Notes: a model not told the origin generated them from the letters alone. A stretch of DNA of 24,328 nt from an uncultured Candidatus Saccharibacteria bacterium (GCA_947253285.1 CAMXXV010000006.1:1-24328), one strand, 5' to 3'; shown: positions 1-7,250, counted from the first letter of the stretch. Translations and numbers: made by a program.

Positions 1-2
1 TA

Positions 3-950
3 CCACTACTAGGGCTACTGCATGTGCCAATTGCGCGGTGTGCCTTGGGCGCTTGCCGTTGGTATCGCTTGGGGCCGCTTGGTACGTTTCAGCCAGCGGA
101 GCTATTGAAGTTGGGCGCGGTGTTGTTTACTGCTAATATCTTGGCAACAGAGGCGCGGCGCGGTCGATTGAATAGTTGGGATACGGTTTGGCAGGTGCTA
201 GTGGTGTTGATGCTGGTGATGTTCGTAGTGGTGCTGCTCCAGAAGGACCTCGGTACGGGCGTGGCGTTCGTGGGTATCACACTGATTGAGCTGGTGGTGT
301 CGGGCATGCGCTGGAAGTATGTCTCGGCGGCGGCACTGATTATTCTGGTGGCGGGCGTGGCTTCGATTATTGTGGCGCCGCACCGCTTGCAACGTATTTT
401 CACCTTTGTTGGTAGTGGTACGGAGGAGACAAACTACCACATTAATCAGGCAATTTTGGCGCTCGGCTCGGGCGGTATGTTTGGGCGTGGGCTCGGCAAG
501 TCGGTGCAAGCCTTCGGCTGGTTGCCGGAGGCGGTGAACGACTCGATTTTCGCTATTTGGGGTGAGATGATTGGCTGGATTGGCAGCGTGGGGCTGATTG
601 TCTTGTTTGCTGGTCTGCTTTATGTCATCATTCGTAAGGTTGATTATCTGGAGAATTATTATTTGCGACTAGTTTTGGGCGGAATTTTTGGTTGGCTAGC
701 GGCGCACGTTTTAATGAACATTGGCGCGATGACGCACATGATACCTCTGACTGGCATTACTTTGCCATTGGTGTCAATCGGCGGTACGTCGCTGGTGTTT
801 ATTATGCTGGTGCTGGGCATGGTGCTGAATATTTCGCGCTACACCACTTATCGGCGAGTGCATAACAATGGAGAGGAGGAGCGAGATGAAGATTTTATGC
901 GTGGGCGGCGGCAGCGGCGGCCATATTACGCCAATCGTCGCGGTTATTAA
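3..950 (+). CDS. ftsW: FtsW/RodA-family SEDS glycosyltransferase, 5' end cut by window edge
   Basis: Polytopic membrane protein that polymerises lipid II into septal peptidoglycan together with a class B PBP. The frame is open to the left edge, so the N-terminal part is missing; the GTG at 24 is only an internal codon. Visible family motifs, numbered from that GTG: RWYRLGPLGTFQPAELLKLG (the RW..lG...QPsE.aK signature) near residues 12-31, QKDLGTG near 73, a long extracellular loop with ALGSGGMFGRGLGKS then LPEAVNDSIFAIWGEMIG (SEDS signature) near 145-185, and a C-terminal PLTGITLPLVSIGGTS near 240-258. Several hydrophobic membrane segments are evident. The stop lies 65 nt inside murG, so the two genes are co-transcribed and probably translationally coupled. 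RodA is the alternative, but the murG neighbour favours FtsW. Confidence 0.93.
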   Translation, partial: PLLGLLHVPIARCALGACRWYRLGPLGTFQPAELLKLGAVLFTANILATEARRGRLNSWDTVWQVLVVLMLVMFVVVLLQKDLGTGVAFVGITLIELVVSGMRWKYVSAAALIILVAGVASIIVAPHRLQRIFTFVGSGTEETNYHINQAILALGSGGMFGRGLGKSVQAFGWLPEAVNDSIFAIWGEMIGWIGSVGLIVLFAGLLYVIIRKVDYLENYYLRLVLGGIFGWLAAHVLMNIGAMTHMIPLTGITLPLVSIGGTSLVFIMLVLGMVLNISRYTTYRRVHNNGEEERDEDFMRGRRQRRPYYANRRGY

Positions 951-2052
951 AGAGATAAAGCGAGAACATCCGCGGGCGGACATCACAGTGTGGTGCGACC
1001 GCAAGTTTATCAAGCAGGCGCGCGGCTTGCTGGGCAAAGCGGTGCCAACCAGTGTAATTCCGGCGGGAAAGCTGCGCCGTTACGCTAATTTGCCGTGGTG
1101 GTATCGCTGGTTTAGTTTGTACCACATTGTGCACACGCACATTCCAAACTTAGTTGATTTATTCCACATTGGCGCGGGGTTTGTGACAAGTTACTGTAAG
1201 TTGCGCCGGTTGCAGCCAGACGTGGTGTTTTGCAAGGGCGGTTATGTTTGCTTGCCGGTAGGCTTGGCGGCGCATCTCTTACATATACCTCTGGTGCTAC
1301 ACGACAGCGATACAGTGCCGGGGCTAACCAACCGTGTACTGGCGCGTTATGCGCGGGCGATTGGGACGGGCGCGCCGGTTGAGAATTACCCGAGCTATCC
1401 AAAGTTGCGCACTAAGTACATTGGCATTCCGTTGCGGCCCGAGATTAAGCCGGTGAATGCCGCGGCGCAGCGCGAATTGAAGGCGAAGCTGGGCTTTGAC
1501 CCAGAGCGACCGCTCGTGGTGTCGATGGGCGGTGGCTTGGGCGCGAAAGAAATCAACGTGGCGATGGCCTTGAACGCCCGCCAGCTCATCAAGCAGGGTG
1601 CCGACGTGGCGATGTTGATTGGCAAGGGGCGCAAAGTGACGCTGGACTTAAGTGATGCCGAGCGTAGGCACGTGCGGGTGTTGGAGTTTACTGAGCAAAT
1701 TGCCGACTACATGAAGGCGGCGGACGTGGTGGTGACGCGCGCGGGCGCGACGACCATGGCGGAGCTGGCGGCAATTCGCGTGGCAACGGTGATTATTCCT
1801 TCGCCATATCTGGCGGGCGACCATCAGACCAAGAACGCCAAAGTGTACGAGCAGGCGGGCGCAACAGTGGTGTTGGCGCAGCATGACGTGGAGCAGCAGC
1901 CGAAACTGTTAGGCAAGACGCTGGCGGAGCTGATTCGTGACCAAGGTCGGCGGCAGCAGCTCGCTAAGGCGTTGGGCGGCTATGCCAAGCCGCACGCCTT
2001 GCAGGACATGGCGCGGCTGATTTTGGACGCCACGCAGTTTCACGTACATTAA
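886..2052 (+). CDS. murG: MurG, UDP-GlcNAc:undecaprenyl-PP-MurNAc-pentapeptide GlcNAc transferase
   Basis: Makes lipid II from lipid I on the inner face of the membrane (GT28 family). The ATG at 886 is chosen because GAGGAGG lies just upstream and the product then begins MKILCVGGGSGGHITP, the canonical glycine-rich start. An ATG at 868 in the same frame would put the Shine-Dalgarno inside the coding sequence. Other motifs: SDTVPGLTNRVLARYA (acceptor domain) near residue 142, SMGGGLGAKEINVAM (UDP-GlcNAc side) near 211, and FTEQIADYMKAADVVVTRAG, then AELAAIRVATVIIPSP and GDHQTKNA near 265-320. The length of 388 residues is slightly above the usual 350-360. The gene overlaps ftsW by 65 nt. No terminator was seen after it. 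Confidence 0.95.
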   Translation: MKILCVGGGSGGHITPIVAVIKEIKREHPRADITVWCDRKFIKQARGLLGKAVPTSVIPAGKLRRYANLPWWYRWFSLYHIVHTHIPNLVDLFHIGAGFVTSYCKLRRLQPDVVFCKGGYVCLPVGLAAHLLHIPLVLHDSDTVPGLTNRVLARYARAIGTGAPVENYPSYPKLRTKYIGIPLRPEIKPVNAAAQRELKAKLGFDPERPLVVSMGGGLGAKEINVAMALNARQLIKQGADVAMLIGKGRKVTLDLSDAERRHVRVLEFTEQIADYMKAADVVVTRAGATTMAELAAIRVATVIIPSPYLAGDHQTKNAKVYEQAGATVVLAQHDVEQQPKLLGKTLAELIRDQGRRQQLAKALGGYAKPHALQDMARLILDATQFHVH

Positions 2053-2071
2053 TGGCGGCATATTGCAGTAA

Positions 2072-2245
2072 AACATTTTTGGTTGTAGCGTCAATAACAG
2101 TAAATGCTACAGCGATGTTGAAATCAGTAGCTTTTTAGTACCACTAGACAATTTTACAGATAGTATTACATTCCGTGAGTATGTAGGGTATATTAATACT
2201 AGGGAATATTTACAAATGAAAGGGAAAGATGGTGACATCAGATAG
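2072..2245 (+). pseudogene. Possible decayed 5' part of the downstream hypothetical gene (frame-shifted)
   Basis: Directly after a TAA at 2069-2071, this frame is open for about 57 codons up to TAG at 2243-2245. It reads as protein-like text (for example SSFLVPLDNFTDSITFREYV and GYINTREYLQMKGKDGD) but has no ATG, GTG or TTG start in its first part. It overlaps the start of the next gene (2229) in a different frame. This would fit one longer ancestral gene broken by a small indel near 2216-2235. It could also be a chance open frame in AT-rich DNA, so confidence is low. Confidence 0.25.
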
Positions 2246-2558
2246 CATTAGACGAGGCCGCAATATATATACTTTTTACAAGAACAATAAAAGTGACAAG
2301 ATATACTGGGTAGGCCATGAGATAATACGCCTAGACACAAACGAGCTCGATGTTATTGATGGTGAATTATTGATTTCCTTTGATCACCATAATATGCTTA
2401 ACCTCTGGTGCGACTATCCATGGAAATTTACGCCAGAACAAAAGGCACTATTCGATAAAGAGAACCCGTATTGGGCGGACTTCTTTGAACGCCGCAACGG
2501 CACGGAACCGCCAATAGTCGACGAGAACGGTGTTGGCACGATACACTTCAACGACTAA
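2229..2558 (+). CDS. Hypothetical protein, 109 residues, lineage-specific
   Basis: I do not recognise this protein. It is small, soluble and acidic, with no signal peptide or membrane segment. It has an aromatic middle (FYKNNKSDKIYWVGHEIIRL) and a tail with NLWCDYPWKFTPEQKALFDK followed by ENPYWADFFERRNG. The WKFTPEQKALFDKENPYWADFF stretch looks like a conserved motif rather than random sequence. The start is ATG 2229 with AAAGGGAAAG just upstream; an in-frame TGA at 2217-2219 prevents a longer product. Local DNA is more AT-rich than murG or ftsQ on either side, suggesting a later insertion between them. See the preceding entry for the possibility that it is the 3' part of a broken gene. Confidence 0.6.
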   Translation: MVTSDSIRRGRNIYTFYKNNKSDKIYWVGHEIIRLDTNELDVIDGELLISFDHHNMLNLWCDYPWKFTPEQKALFDKENPYWADFFERRNGTEPPIVDENGVGTIHFND

Positions 2559-2571
2559 GCGGCAAAGCCGC
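2559..2571 (+). terminator. Small GC hairpin right after the stop codon (weak terminator candidate)
   Basis: GCGGC-aaa-GCCGC starts at the base after the TAA. There is no T-run behind it, so it may only stabilise the 3' end. Confidence 0.3.
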
Positions 2572-2605
2572 ACAACCTCAATTAGGTCACTGTAACTGTT
2601 TGTGC

Positions 2606-2611
2606 TAAAAT
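2606..2611 (+). promoter_or_regulatory. -10 box (TAAAAT) of the ftsQ-like gene
   Basis: TAAAAT lies 11 nt before the ATG at 2623, so transcription would begin only about 4-5 nt before the start codon. No Shine-Dalgarno sequence is visible. The -35 region is not clear. The arrangement suggests a nearly leaderless mRNA. Confidence 0.4.
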
Positions 2612-2622
2612 AGAATTAGATT

Positions 2623-3501
2623 ATGTTTAATTTTCGGCGTGGGCAAGAGAAGCACTCGGAACGAGAGGCGCGGACTGATTTTAACGCCGCCGCTTATACG
2701 CGCGGCGTGACGCTGACAGGCTTTAAGAGTGAAAAGACGGCTCAGTTGGAGCGGCAGCGGTTGCAGCATCTCAAGTCGATGCAACGCCGGTTGACGGCGC
2801 TGTTTATGGTGGTCGTAGGTCTGGTGTTGCTCGGCTTGGCGCTGCTTGCACAGTACGCCGGTTCAGTGGTGAGGGTACAGACTGATGCGCGGCTGGCTGC
2901 CACCGACCAAGCGCGCTACCTCAAATTGATTAACGATTATTATCAGACCAACCCGCTTGAGCGGTTCAGCTTTATGCGGCGCAATTCGGTGTTATTAAAT
3001 TATTTACGCCAGCAAGCGCCTGAGGTGCTGAGTGTGGATGTGGTGCCGGCGGGGTTGATGCTGGCGCAGGCGAAGCTCTCCTTCCGCGCGCCGGTGGCGC
3101 AGTGGACGGCGAATGGCAAGACCAACTTTGTGGACGACAAGGGCGTGGTGTTCCAGCACAATTATTACGGCACCCCGCAGCTGACCATTGAGGACAACAG
3201 TGGCGCCAAGTCGATTAATGGTGTGGCAGCGCCGGCAGGGTTCTTGAGCTTTGTCGGCCAGACGGCGACGGCGCTAGTGAAGCGTGGTATTAGTGTGCGG
3301 CGGGTGGTTGTGCCGAAGGGTGCGGCGCGCTACGTGGAGCTCTATGTGGACAGCCGTCAGTATCCGTTTAAGGCGCAAATTACGCGCCAACCAGAATCAG
3401 AGGCGAGCGACATTGCAACCATGGTACGTTACATTGATACACATAATATTAAACCAATTTATGTGGATTGCCGCGTCGCCGGTAAGGCGTTTTGGAAGTA
3501 G
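2623..3501 (+). CDS. ftsQ: FtsQ/DivIB-like cell division protein
   Basis: Single-pass membrane protein of the divisome that links FtsB/FtsL-type partners to the septal synthase. The layout fits the family: a basic cytoplasmic N-terminus of about 55 residues, one membrane helix near 58-80 (LFMVVVGLVLLGLALLAQYA), a POTRA-like segment, then the beta domain with SFRAPVAQWTANGKTNFVDD and KGVVF near 150-180 (the R.PvA.w...g..yyVD..G..F pattern). The end is YVDCRVAGKAFWK, like the D.R.pgk tail of FtsQ. The length of 292 residues is normal. The ftsW-murG neighbourhood supports the call. Overall similarity is low, as is usual for FtsQ, so the assignment rests on architecture and the VAQW/VDDKGVVF motifs. 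Confidence 0.75.
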   Translation: MFNFRRGQEKHSEREARTDFNAAAYTRGVTLTGFKSEKTAQLERQRLQHLKSMQRRLTALFMVVVGLVLLGLALLAQYAGSVVRVQTDARLAATDQARYLKLINDYYQTNPLERFSFMRRNSVLLNYLRQQAPEVLSVDVVPAGLMLAQAKLSFRAPVAQWTANGKTNFVDDKGVVFQHNYYGTPQLTIEDNSGAKSINGVAAPAGFLSFVGQTATALVKRGISVRRVVVPKGAARYVELYVDSRQYPFKAQITRQPESEASDIATMVRYIDTHNIKPIYVDCRVAGKAFWK

Positions 3502-3794
3502 CCGACTAGATAGAGCGGGGGAGTGACGTCGCAAAAATATTACAATATATTACAACACAAATGTCAAATATGTCAAATGACAGGACAGGCAATTTATTTG
3601 ACGTCATGACGCTATTATGTTGTAGTATGTGGTGCAACTACCTGTGGAAAACTCCTGCGCCGCAACGCCGAATTGATGTCGCTACCACTGTAATTTAGCC
3701 AGCATCTCGCGAATATGTAGCGTGGGAACTTTATCTTTGACGGCCGCCTCGCGGCTAGCGTTTGCACCCCTGCAGGGCAGGCCCCTAGGCAATG

Positions 3795-4160
3795 GCGAAA
3801 ATTAATTATTAAATATTGACGACAAAATTTATCAGAGGTGCGGCGGACGCGATGGTGGCGTAGTTGTAGTAATATTGGCAATTAAATTAATTAAATAATT
3901 AAAATCGCTTGACAGAAAAATGCCGCCGCGCGCCGGATTTGGCTGATTTACCTAAAATCTGCTCGATTTGAGCGTTGGCACTCGTGGGTGGCCGACGCTA
4001 GATTGATACCGGTCGCGAGCCGAAAACCGGCCAAAAGTCCCCCGAAAATTGGCCCCGAAAATAACCCGTAAAATAATTATTTGATATGTGGGCGACGGGC
4101 TGCGGGCGAGAATTATTTAATTAGGCGAGGGCGTGGAAATAATTATTTAATTATTTTCCC
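3795..4160. repeat. Five dispersed AT-only blocks of the type AATTATTTAAT
   Basis: Blocks near 3797-3815, 3881-3904, 4069-4084, 4110-4122 and 4136-4158 all consist of variations on AATTAATTATTTAAT. They are separated by GC-rich spacers. The near-palindromic core AATTATTTAATT recurs. This could be a binding region for an AT-reading nucleoid protein, or simply decayed DNA. Confidence 0.45.
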
Positions 4161-4225
4161 CATTTTAGTGAAAGCCAGCCGCGACGTCACAATTTGGCGC
4201 TTATTATGTAGTTATCAGTGGTACG

Positions 4226-4272
4226 CGTCGCTTTAAAGTCGTTAAAAAACGTAAAACATACGTTGTGCGACG
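4226..4272. repeat. Nested inverted repeats (two-stem hairpin)
   Basis: The outer arms CGTCGC (4226-4231) and GCGACG (4267-4272) enclose inner arms AACGTA (4248-4253) and TACGTT (4259-4264) with a 5-nt loop. Two perfectly matched six-base stems in nested order suggest a folded RNA or a protein-binding site. Confidence 0.4.
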
Positions 4273-4311
4273 TAAAGCCCGTGAGCCAGGACGCGGTGAT
4301 AGTGCCGCCCC

Positions 4312-4586
4312 ACCTCTGTAAAGTGAGCGCTGGCGGCGCGCTCAGACTGCCCCGCGAAAAAATGAAAAAATAAAAATGCGACACATCAAGTGCCCCGCGT
4401 GCCGGACTGTCTTTGGTGTAACCTCTGTTAAGCTGCGGTCTGCGCTAGCTCCCCCGATTTAGCCCCCCTACTATGGCCGCGCCCCCCTGCTAAAAATCCG
4501 CCGCCGCCCTATTAGCTGTCTTGACTGGCCACTACCTCTGTTGATTAGCTTGGTTTGTGGTGGGTGGCGCACCGCCTCACCTCTGT
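4312..4586. repeat. Four copies of the octamer ACCTCTGT
   Basis: Exact copies at 4312-4319, 4421-4428, 4534-4541 and 4579-4586, spaced 109, 113 and 45 nt. A fifth copy on the same strand is at 24217-24224, just before the last terminator of the window. Read on the minus strand it is ACAGAGGT, twice preceded by AGCT-TAA-like bases. Four copies in 275 nt are not expected by chance. Confidence 0.45.
4376..4462 (+). CDS. Possible micro-ORF with a CxxC zinc-ribbon-like start
   Basis: A 28-residue frame starting at an ATG in an A-rich stretch reads MRHIKCPACRTVFGVTS and ends at TAG. The IKCPACRTVF segment resembles the first knuckle of a zinc ribbon. No clear Shine-Dalgarno is present and one ACCTCTGT copy lies inside it. 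This may be a remnant or chance. Confidence 0.15.
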   Translation: MRHIKCPACRTVFGVTSVKLRSALAPPI

Positions 4587-4770
4587 TTGTCTGCTATGGG
4601 CTACGGCTTGAGGGGTGGTGGTATGACTTGTCATAAGTTATGGCGTGATGTGTGGCTACGTTATACCTGCGCACCATGGGCTTAGGGTCTAGCTTGGTGC
4701 TAGTAAAGTTACTTAGCTAGCCATTCAGCCATTTAAGGTGGCGTAATCATCGCGCGCGACGTGCTAAAAA

Positions 4771-4798
4771 TTGTGCGACATTAACATAAAGGTATAAT
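4771..4798 (+). promoter_or_regulatory. Promoter-like site with no gene behind it
   Basis: TTGTGC (4771-4776), a 16-nt spacer and a perfect TATAAT (4793-4798). No plus-strand coding sequence follows. Downstream are GCC-TTCG-GGC then TGTTTTT (4836-4852) and CCCGC/GCGGG near 4877-4894. A short non-coding RNA of roughly 50-100 nt is possible. The next gene lies on the other strand. Confidence 0.4.
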
Positions 4799-4957
4799 CA
4801 TACGTCTTGAAAGCGTAAAGTTGGCACAGACACGCGCCTTCGGGCTGTTTTTGGCGGGTGCTACTTTTTAAGCGTGCCCGCTTGCTGTTGCGGGTTATTG
4901 GACTATCGCTATCATTGCTATCACCGTCCACACGCCGCGTGCAGCAGCTTAAGTGTG

Positions 4958-5698
4958 TTAGCGTGTTTGGCGGATTTTCTTAATCATGGCGCGCTCGGCG
5001 GCGACTCGCTCGCGGCGCTTGGCTTCATCGGCGAGTAGCTCTGTGTAGAGGATGGCGGACTCAGCCATCGGCTTTAAGACGCGGTGCATAGCTTCGCGCT
5101 CAGGCTCGGTCACCCAGAGGTGGAAGATGTTTTTGACGGCAATTTGCCGCGCCACGTACTGCAGCCGGTAGGGGACGTTGTCTGGCAACCACTGGCTGGC
5201 GTCGGATGAGGCCTTTTCGCTGTTGGCTTGTTTGGAGACGAGCTGCAATTCGAGTGGGTGATTGAAGAGCTCGTTGCGGTCGGCGCGAGTGAGGTTCTTT
5301 GCGCCCGTCACCCAAGCGTTACTGAGGGCAACCACGTGGTCAACATCAGCGCAGCGCGTGATGTCGTAGTAGGTGGGCATCACGAGGTGTTCGCCGTTGT
5401 ACGGGCAGGTGAGTTCCCCTGCCTTGACCTGCCCTCGGCGGTCGAGCTGGTAGCTGTCGAGGTCGCGTCGCAAAATTTCTTGTCGCCGCTCGGTGTGGTT
5501 GTACACTTCGGCGTCGTAGTCATTAGACCGGTCAAAGCTGTGTCGCCGGTTGTAATTGGATTTGCTGGCTTTTGGCTTCACGTGGAGGCCAAGCAGCTCG
5601 TGCAATGCGATTTTAGCGAGGTACTGCGCGCTATCGTTATCAAGCTGGCCAAACGCTAGCTCGGTTTTACGGTATAAGTCGTTGGGGCGCAATTTCAT
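4958..5698 (-). CDS. HNH-type nuclease with DUF1524 (GmrSD C-terminal-like) domain
   Basis: The C-terminal two thirds show the DUF1524 pattern: LTCPYNGEHLV, then DVDHVVALSNAW (catalytic DHVV), a spacer, RNELFNHPLELQLVSKQANS with EK (the N..K element of the HNH fold), QWLP, and a helical end YVARQIAVKNIFHLWV..PER. About 246 residues from the chosen start. The start at 5698 (MKLRPNDLYRK) is preferred over an upstream in-frame ATG at 5803 because a promoter lies just before it and the paralogue at 6459-7211 begins the same way. No signal peptide is present, although many DUF1524 nucleases of other bacteria are exported, so this one probably acts in the cytoplasm. A restriction or anti-phage role is inferred from the neighbours only. 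Confidence 0.8.
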   Translation of the reverse strand: MKLRPNDLYRKTELAFGQLDNDSAQYLAKIALHELLGLHVKPKASKSNYNRRHSFDRSNDYDAEVYNHTERRQEILRRDLDSYQLDRRGQVKAGELTCPYNGEHLVMPTYYDITRCADVDHVVALSNAWVTGAKNLTRADRNELFNHPLELQLVSKQANSEKASSDASQWLPDNVPYRLQYVARQIAVKNIFHLWVTEPEREAMHRVLKPMAESAILYTELLADEAKRRERVAAERAMIKKIRQTR

Positions 5699-5702
5699 CT
5701 TT

Positions 5703-5734
5703 ATTATACTAACATATTTAGCCGTATTTGTCAA
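5703..5734 (-). promoter_or_regulatory. Promoter of the first HNH gene, probably giving a leaderless mRNA
   Basis: On the minus strand TTGACA (5729-5734) is followed after 17 nt by TAGTAT (5706-5711), overlapped by TATAAT (5703-5708). Only four bases (AAAG) separate the TATAAT from the ATG, so transcription would start at or next to the start codon. No Shine-Dalgarno exists. Confidence 0.7.
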
Positions 5735-5787
5735 AGTAAGCCCCCTCCCCCATACGCGCTCCCTTGCTGGCAAACTCTTGCAATTGC

Positions 5788-5831
5788 TTGCGCTTGACGG
5801 CAATTTTTAGTAAAATAAGACTATAAAGGAG
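5788..5831 (+). promoter_or_regulatory. Promoter and ribosome binding site of the toxin-antitoxin operon
   Basis: TTGCGC (5788-5793), a 17-nt spacer and TAAAAT (5811-5816), then AAAGGAG (5825-5831) five bases before ATG 5837. It is divergent from the first HNH gene, about 90 nt away. RelB/DinJ antitoxins usually repress such promoters; a clear palindromic operator was not identified. Confidence 0.5.
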
Positions 5832-5836
5832 ACATC

Positions 5837-6142
5837 ATGGCCAACACAAACGCAGTTTACGCAAGAATTGATACCAGCTTAAAGGCAGACGCCGAGCAGA
5901 TTTTGGGACGGCTGGGGATTTCGCCGTCGAGCGCTATCCAGATGTTCTATAGTCAGGTGGTGTTACAACAGGGTTTGCCCTTTGAGCCGCGGTTGCCAAT
6001 GCGTAAACCGGTGGCGTTGGACGACTTGTCGCGCGAAGAGCTAGACGCCGAAGTTCAGCGCGGCATGGATGGCATTGCTGCGGGGCGCACGCATACTGCC
6101 GCCGAGGTGGACAAGTATTTTGCGGATAAATACGGTCTATGA
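5837..6142 (+). CDS. RelB/DinJ-family antitoxin
   Basis: A 101-residue antitoxin of the ribbon-helix-helix type. The N-terminus has NAVYARIDTSLKADAEQILG followed by RLGISPSSAIQMFYSQVVLQ and QGLPFEP, which is the classic DinJ/RelB pattern (...R.d..lK..ae.il..lGls.s.ai..f..qi....glPF). The C-terminal half is acidic and would wrap the toxin (LDDLSREELDAEVQRGMDG). The start has a good Shine-Dalgarno. It overlaps the toxin gene by four bases (ATGA), the usual coupling for type II pairs. Role: neutralises the toxin and represses the operon with it. Confidence 0.9.
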   Translation: MANTNAVYARIDTSLKADAEQILGRLGISPSSAIQMFYSQVVLQQGLPFEPRLPMRKPVALDDLSREELDAEVQRGMDGIAAGRTHTAAEVDKYFADKYGL

Positions 6143-6453
6143 GCGACCATTACGAAGTTGTTTATTCTCCAGATGCTCAGCGGGATTTAGAGGATATTTA
6201 TAATTATATTAGGTTTAGTCTATTAGACAGTTTTGCCGCTACGCGACAATTTAACCATTTAAGAGCTACAGCTCGTAGCCTCAGCACATTTCCCGCTAGA
6301 TATGCGCGCGTTGAATGGCCGCGTTGGGCAGCCTATGGTATGCGTAAAGTCGCCGTAGATAATTATGTAATCATTTATCAGATTAATGAGCATTCAGCCA
6401 CTGTATTTATTGTGCGTATCTTTTATGGTGGCAGTGGCGAAGTGGCTAAATGA
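6139..6453 (+). CDS. RelE/ParE-superfamily toxin
   Basis: A 104-residue protein with the superfamily layout: YEVVYSPDAQRDLEDIYNYI (beta strand then long helix), central helices, RVEWPRWAAYGMRKVAVDNY and VIIYQINEHSATVFIVRIFY with GG at the end (the ..YvIiY.i......v.i.riiyg.r pattern). Translation is coupled to the antitoxin through the ATGA overlap. Sequence alone does not separate an mRNA-cleaving RelE type from a gyrase-targeting ParE type. The YGMRKVAV..YVIIYQI form is ParE-like, but the DinJ-like partner favours a RelE/YafQ type. It ends five bases from the convergent second HNH gene. Confidence 0.87.
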   Translation: MSDHYEVVYSPDAQRDLEDIYNYIRFSLLDSFAATRQFNHLRATARSLSTFPARYARVEWPRWAAYGMRKVAVDNYVIIYQINEHSATVFIVRIFYGGSGEVAK

Positions 6454-6458
6454 GGGCG

Positions 6459-7211
6459 CTAGGCCTGCTTGGCGGCGCGGGTGAGTACGTTTTTGAGTGA
6501 CTTGCGTTCATCGGGGTTGACGCTCAGGCCGTACAGGTCTTTAATGACCACTTGGCGGACGGCGTACTGCGCCAAATAGAGCTTGTTAAATTTTCTTGGT
6601 AAGCCGAATTCGCGCCACATACCTGATTGGTCCATTGGCCACTCCTCAAAAGTATACGACTCCTTCTCTCGGTTGGCGCTTCTTGCCACAGCTTGCACCT
6701 CTAGGTCGTTGCCAAAAAGTTCGTGCCGCGCTTGCGGGCTAAGTCCGCGGTCGCTACACCAGATATCTTCTAGTGGCACTACGTGGTCTACCTCAATGAC
6801 GCTAGAAATCTTGGCGCCATCTTTGGGTTTAAATGAGATATTGCGGCCAGTGTACAGGCAATGCAAATCGCCGCTGGTGGCATAAAAGCCGTATCTCTTA
6901 CTATATTCCTTTGTGACATTGGTCAAGTCACGGAGCAGAACTCGGTTGGTGAGCTTCATTCTTGTTTTTATGACCTCATCTTTATTGCTGCCAAGCCCAA
7001 AATAGTCGTTTCTCCTATAAACTTTGCTTGCGTCGATGCTTTCGGGTAGCAGTTCATTATTGTTGGTGTATTCTGGACGTCGTTTCTCCCCGCATGGCAG
7101 CTTATTGAGAATATCCAGCGCCGTCAGCGCCATGGCGGACTTGAGCTCGGGCTTGATGTCGTCGCTACGATAGAGGTCGAAGTTGGTAAGGTCTGACTCG
7201 GTTAGCTTCAT
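6459..7211 (-). CDS. Second HNH-type nuclease with DUF1524-like domain, divergent paralogue
   Basis: About 250 residues from ATG 7211 (MKLTESDLTNFDLYRSDD). It shares the core of the gene at 4958-5698: LHCLYTGRNISF, IEVDHVVPLEDIWC, RHELFGNDLEVQAVARSANR with EK, EEWP, and the helical end YLAQYAVRQVVIKDLYGLSV with a following ..DERK. The DHVV and N..K residues of the nuclease are kept. An upstream in-frame ATG at 7250 is rejected because the promoter lies downstream of it. Together with its paralogue it brackets the toxin-antitoxin pair, and it sits head to head with the large restriction-modification gene. Local DNA is more AT-rich than in the paralogue. Function inferred: cytoplasmic DNase in a defence island. 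Confidence 0.78.
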   Translation of the reverse strand: MKLTESDLTNFDLYRSDDIKPELKSAMALTALDILNKLPCGEKRRPEYTNNNELLPESIDASKVYRRNDYFGLGSNKDEVIKTRMKLTNRVLLRDLTNVTKEYSKRYGFYATSGDLHCLYTGRNISFKPKDGAKISSVIEVDHVVPLEDIWCSDRGLSPQARHELFGNDLEVQAVARSANREKESYTFEEWPMDQSGMWREFGLPRKFNKLYLAQYAVRQVVIKDLYGLSVNPDERKSLKNVLTRAAKQA

Positions 7212-7221
7212 AATCTTCTTT

Positions 7222-7250
7222 ACTATAACACTTATGCATTTACTTGTCAA
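7222..7250 (-). promoter_or_regulatory. Promoter of the second HNH gene
   Basis: On the minus strand TTGACA (7245-7250), an exact 17-nt spacer and TATAGT (7222-7227). Ten bases separate the -10 box from the ATG, leaving a leader of only a few nucleotides and no real Shine-Dalgarno. Confidence 0.75.

Larger units (their letters stand above)
3502..4957. other. Large region without a convincing gene, rich in repeats and hairpins
   Basis: About 1.45 kb between the ftsQ-like gene and the first HNH gene. No open frame of convincing length or start was found on either strand. It contains AT-rich blocks (3795-4160), four ACCTCTGT octamers (4312-4586) and many small inverted repeats, listed separately where clear. 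Others are GCCGC-ctc-GCGGC near 3742, GAGCGC/GCGCTC at 4325-4343, TATGAC-tt-GTCATA at 4622-4635 and CTAGC-ttggt-GCTAG at 4689-4703. A promoter-like site is at 4771-4798. A single TGTGGAAAA near 3645 resembles a DnaA box but stands alone. Structured RNA, decayed DNA and a regulatory block all remain possible. Confidence 0.7.

Noticed and set aside
3640..3655. Replication origin (TGTGGAAAA, DnaA-box-like)
   Set aside because: Only one imperfect box, no cluster, and no dnaA or dnaN nearby.
4376..4462. Zinc-ribbon protein gene
   Set aside because: Kept only as a low-confidence micro-ORF: a single CxxC, no second knuckle, no ribosome binding site.
3502..4957. tRNA, tmRNA, RNase P or SRP RNA
   Set aside because: No GGTTCGAATCC-like T-loop and none of the conserved core motifs of these RNAs was found on either strand.
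5228..5659. 143-residue plus-strand open frame
   Set aside because: It lies opposite the conserved HNH core on the minus strand and has no promoter, Shine-Dalgarno or recognisable motif.
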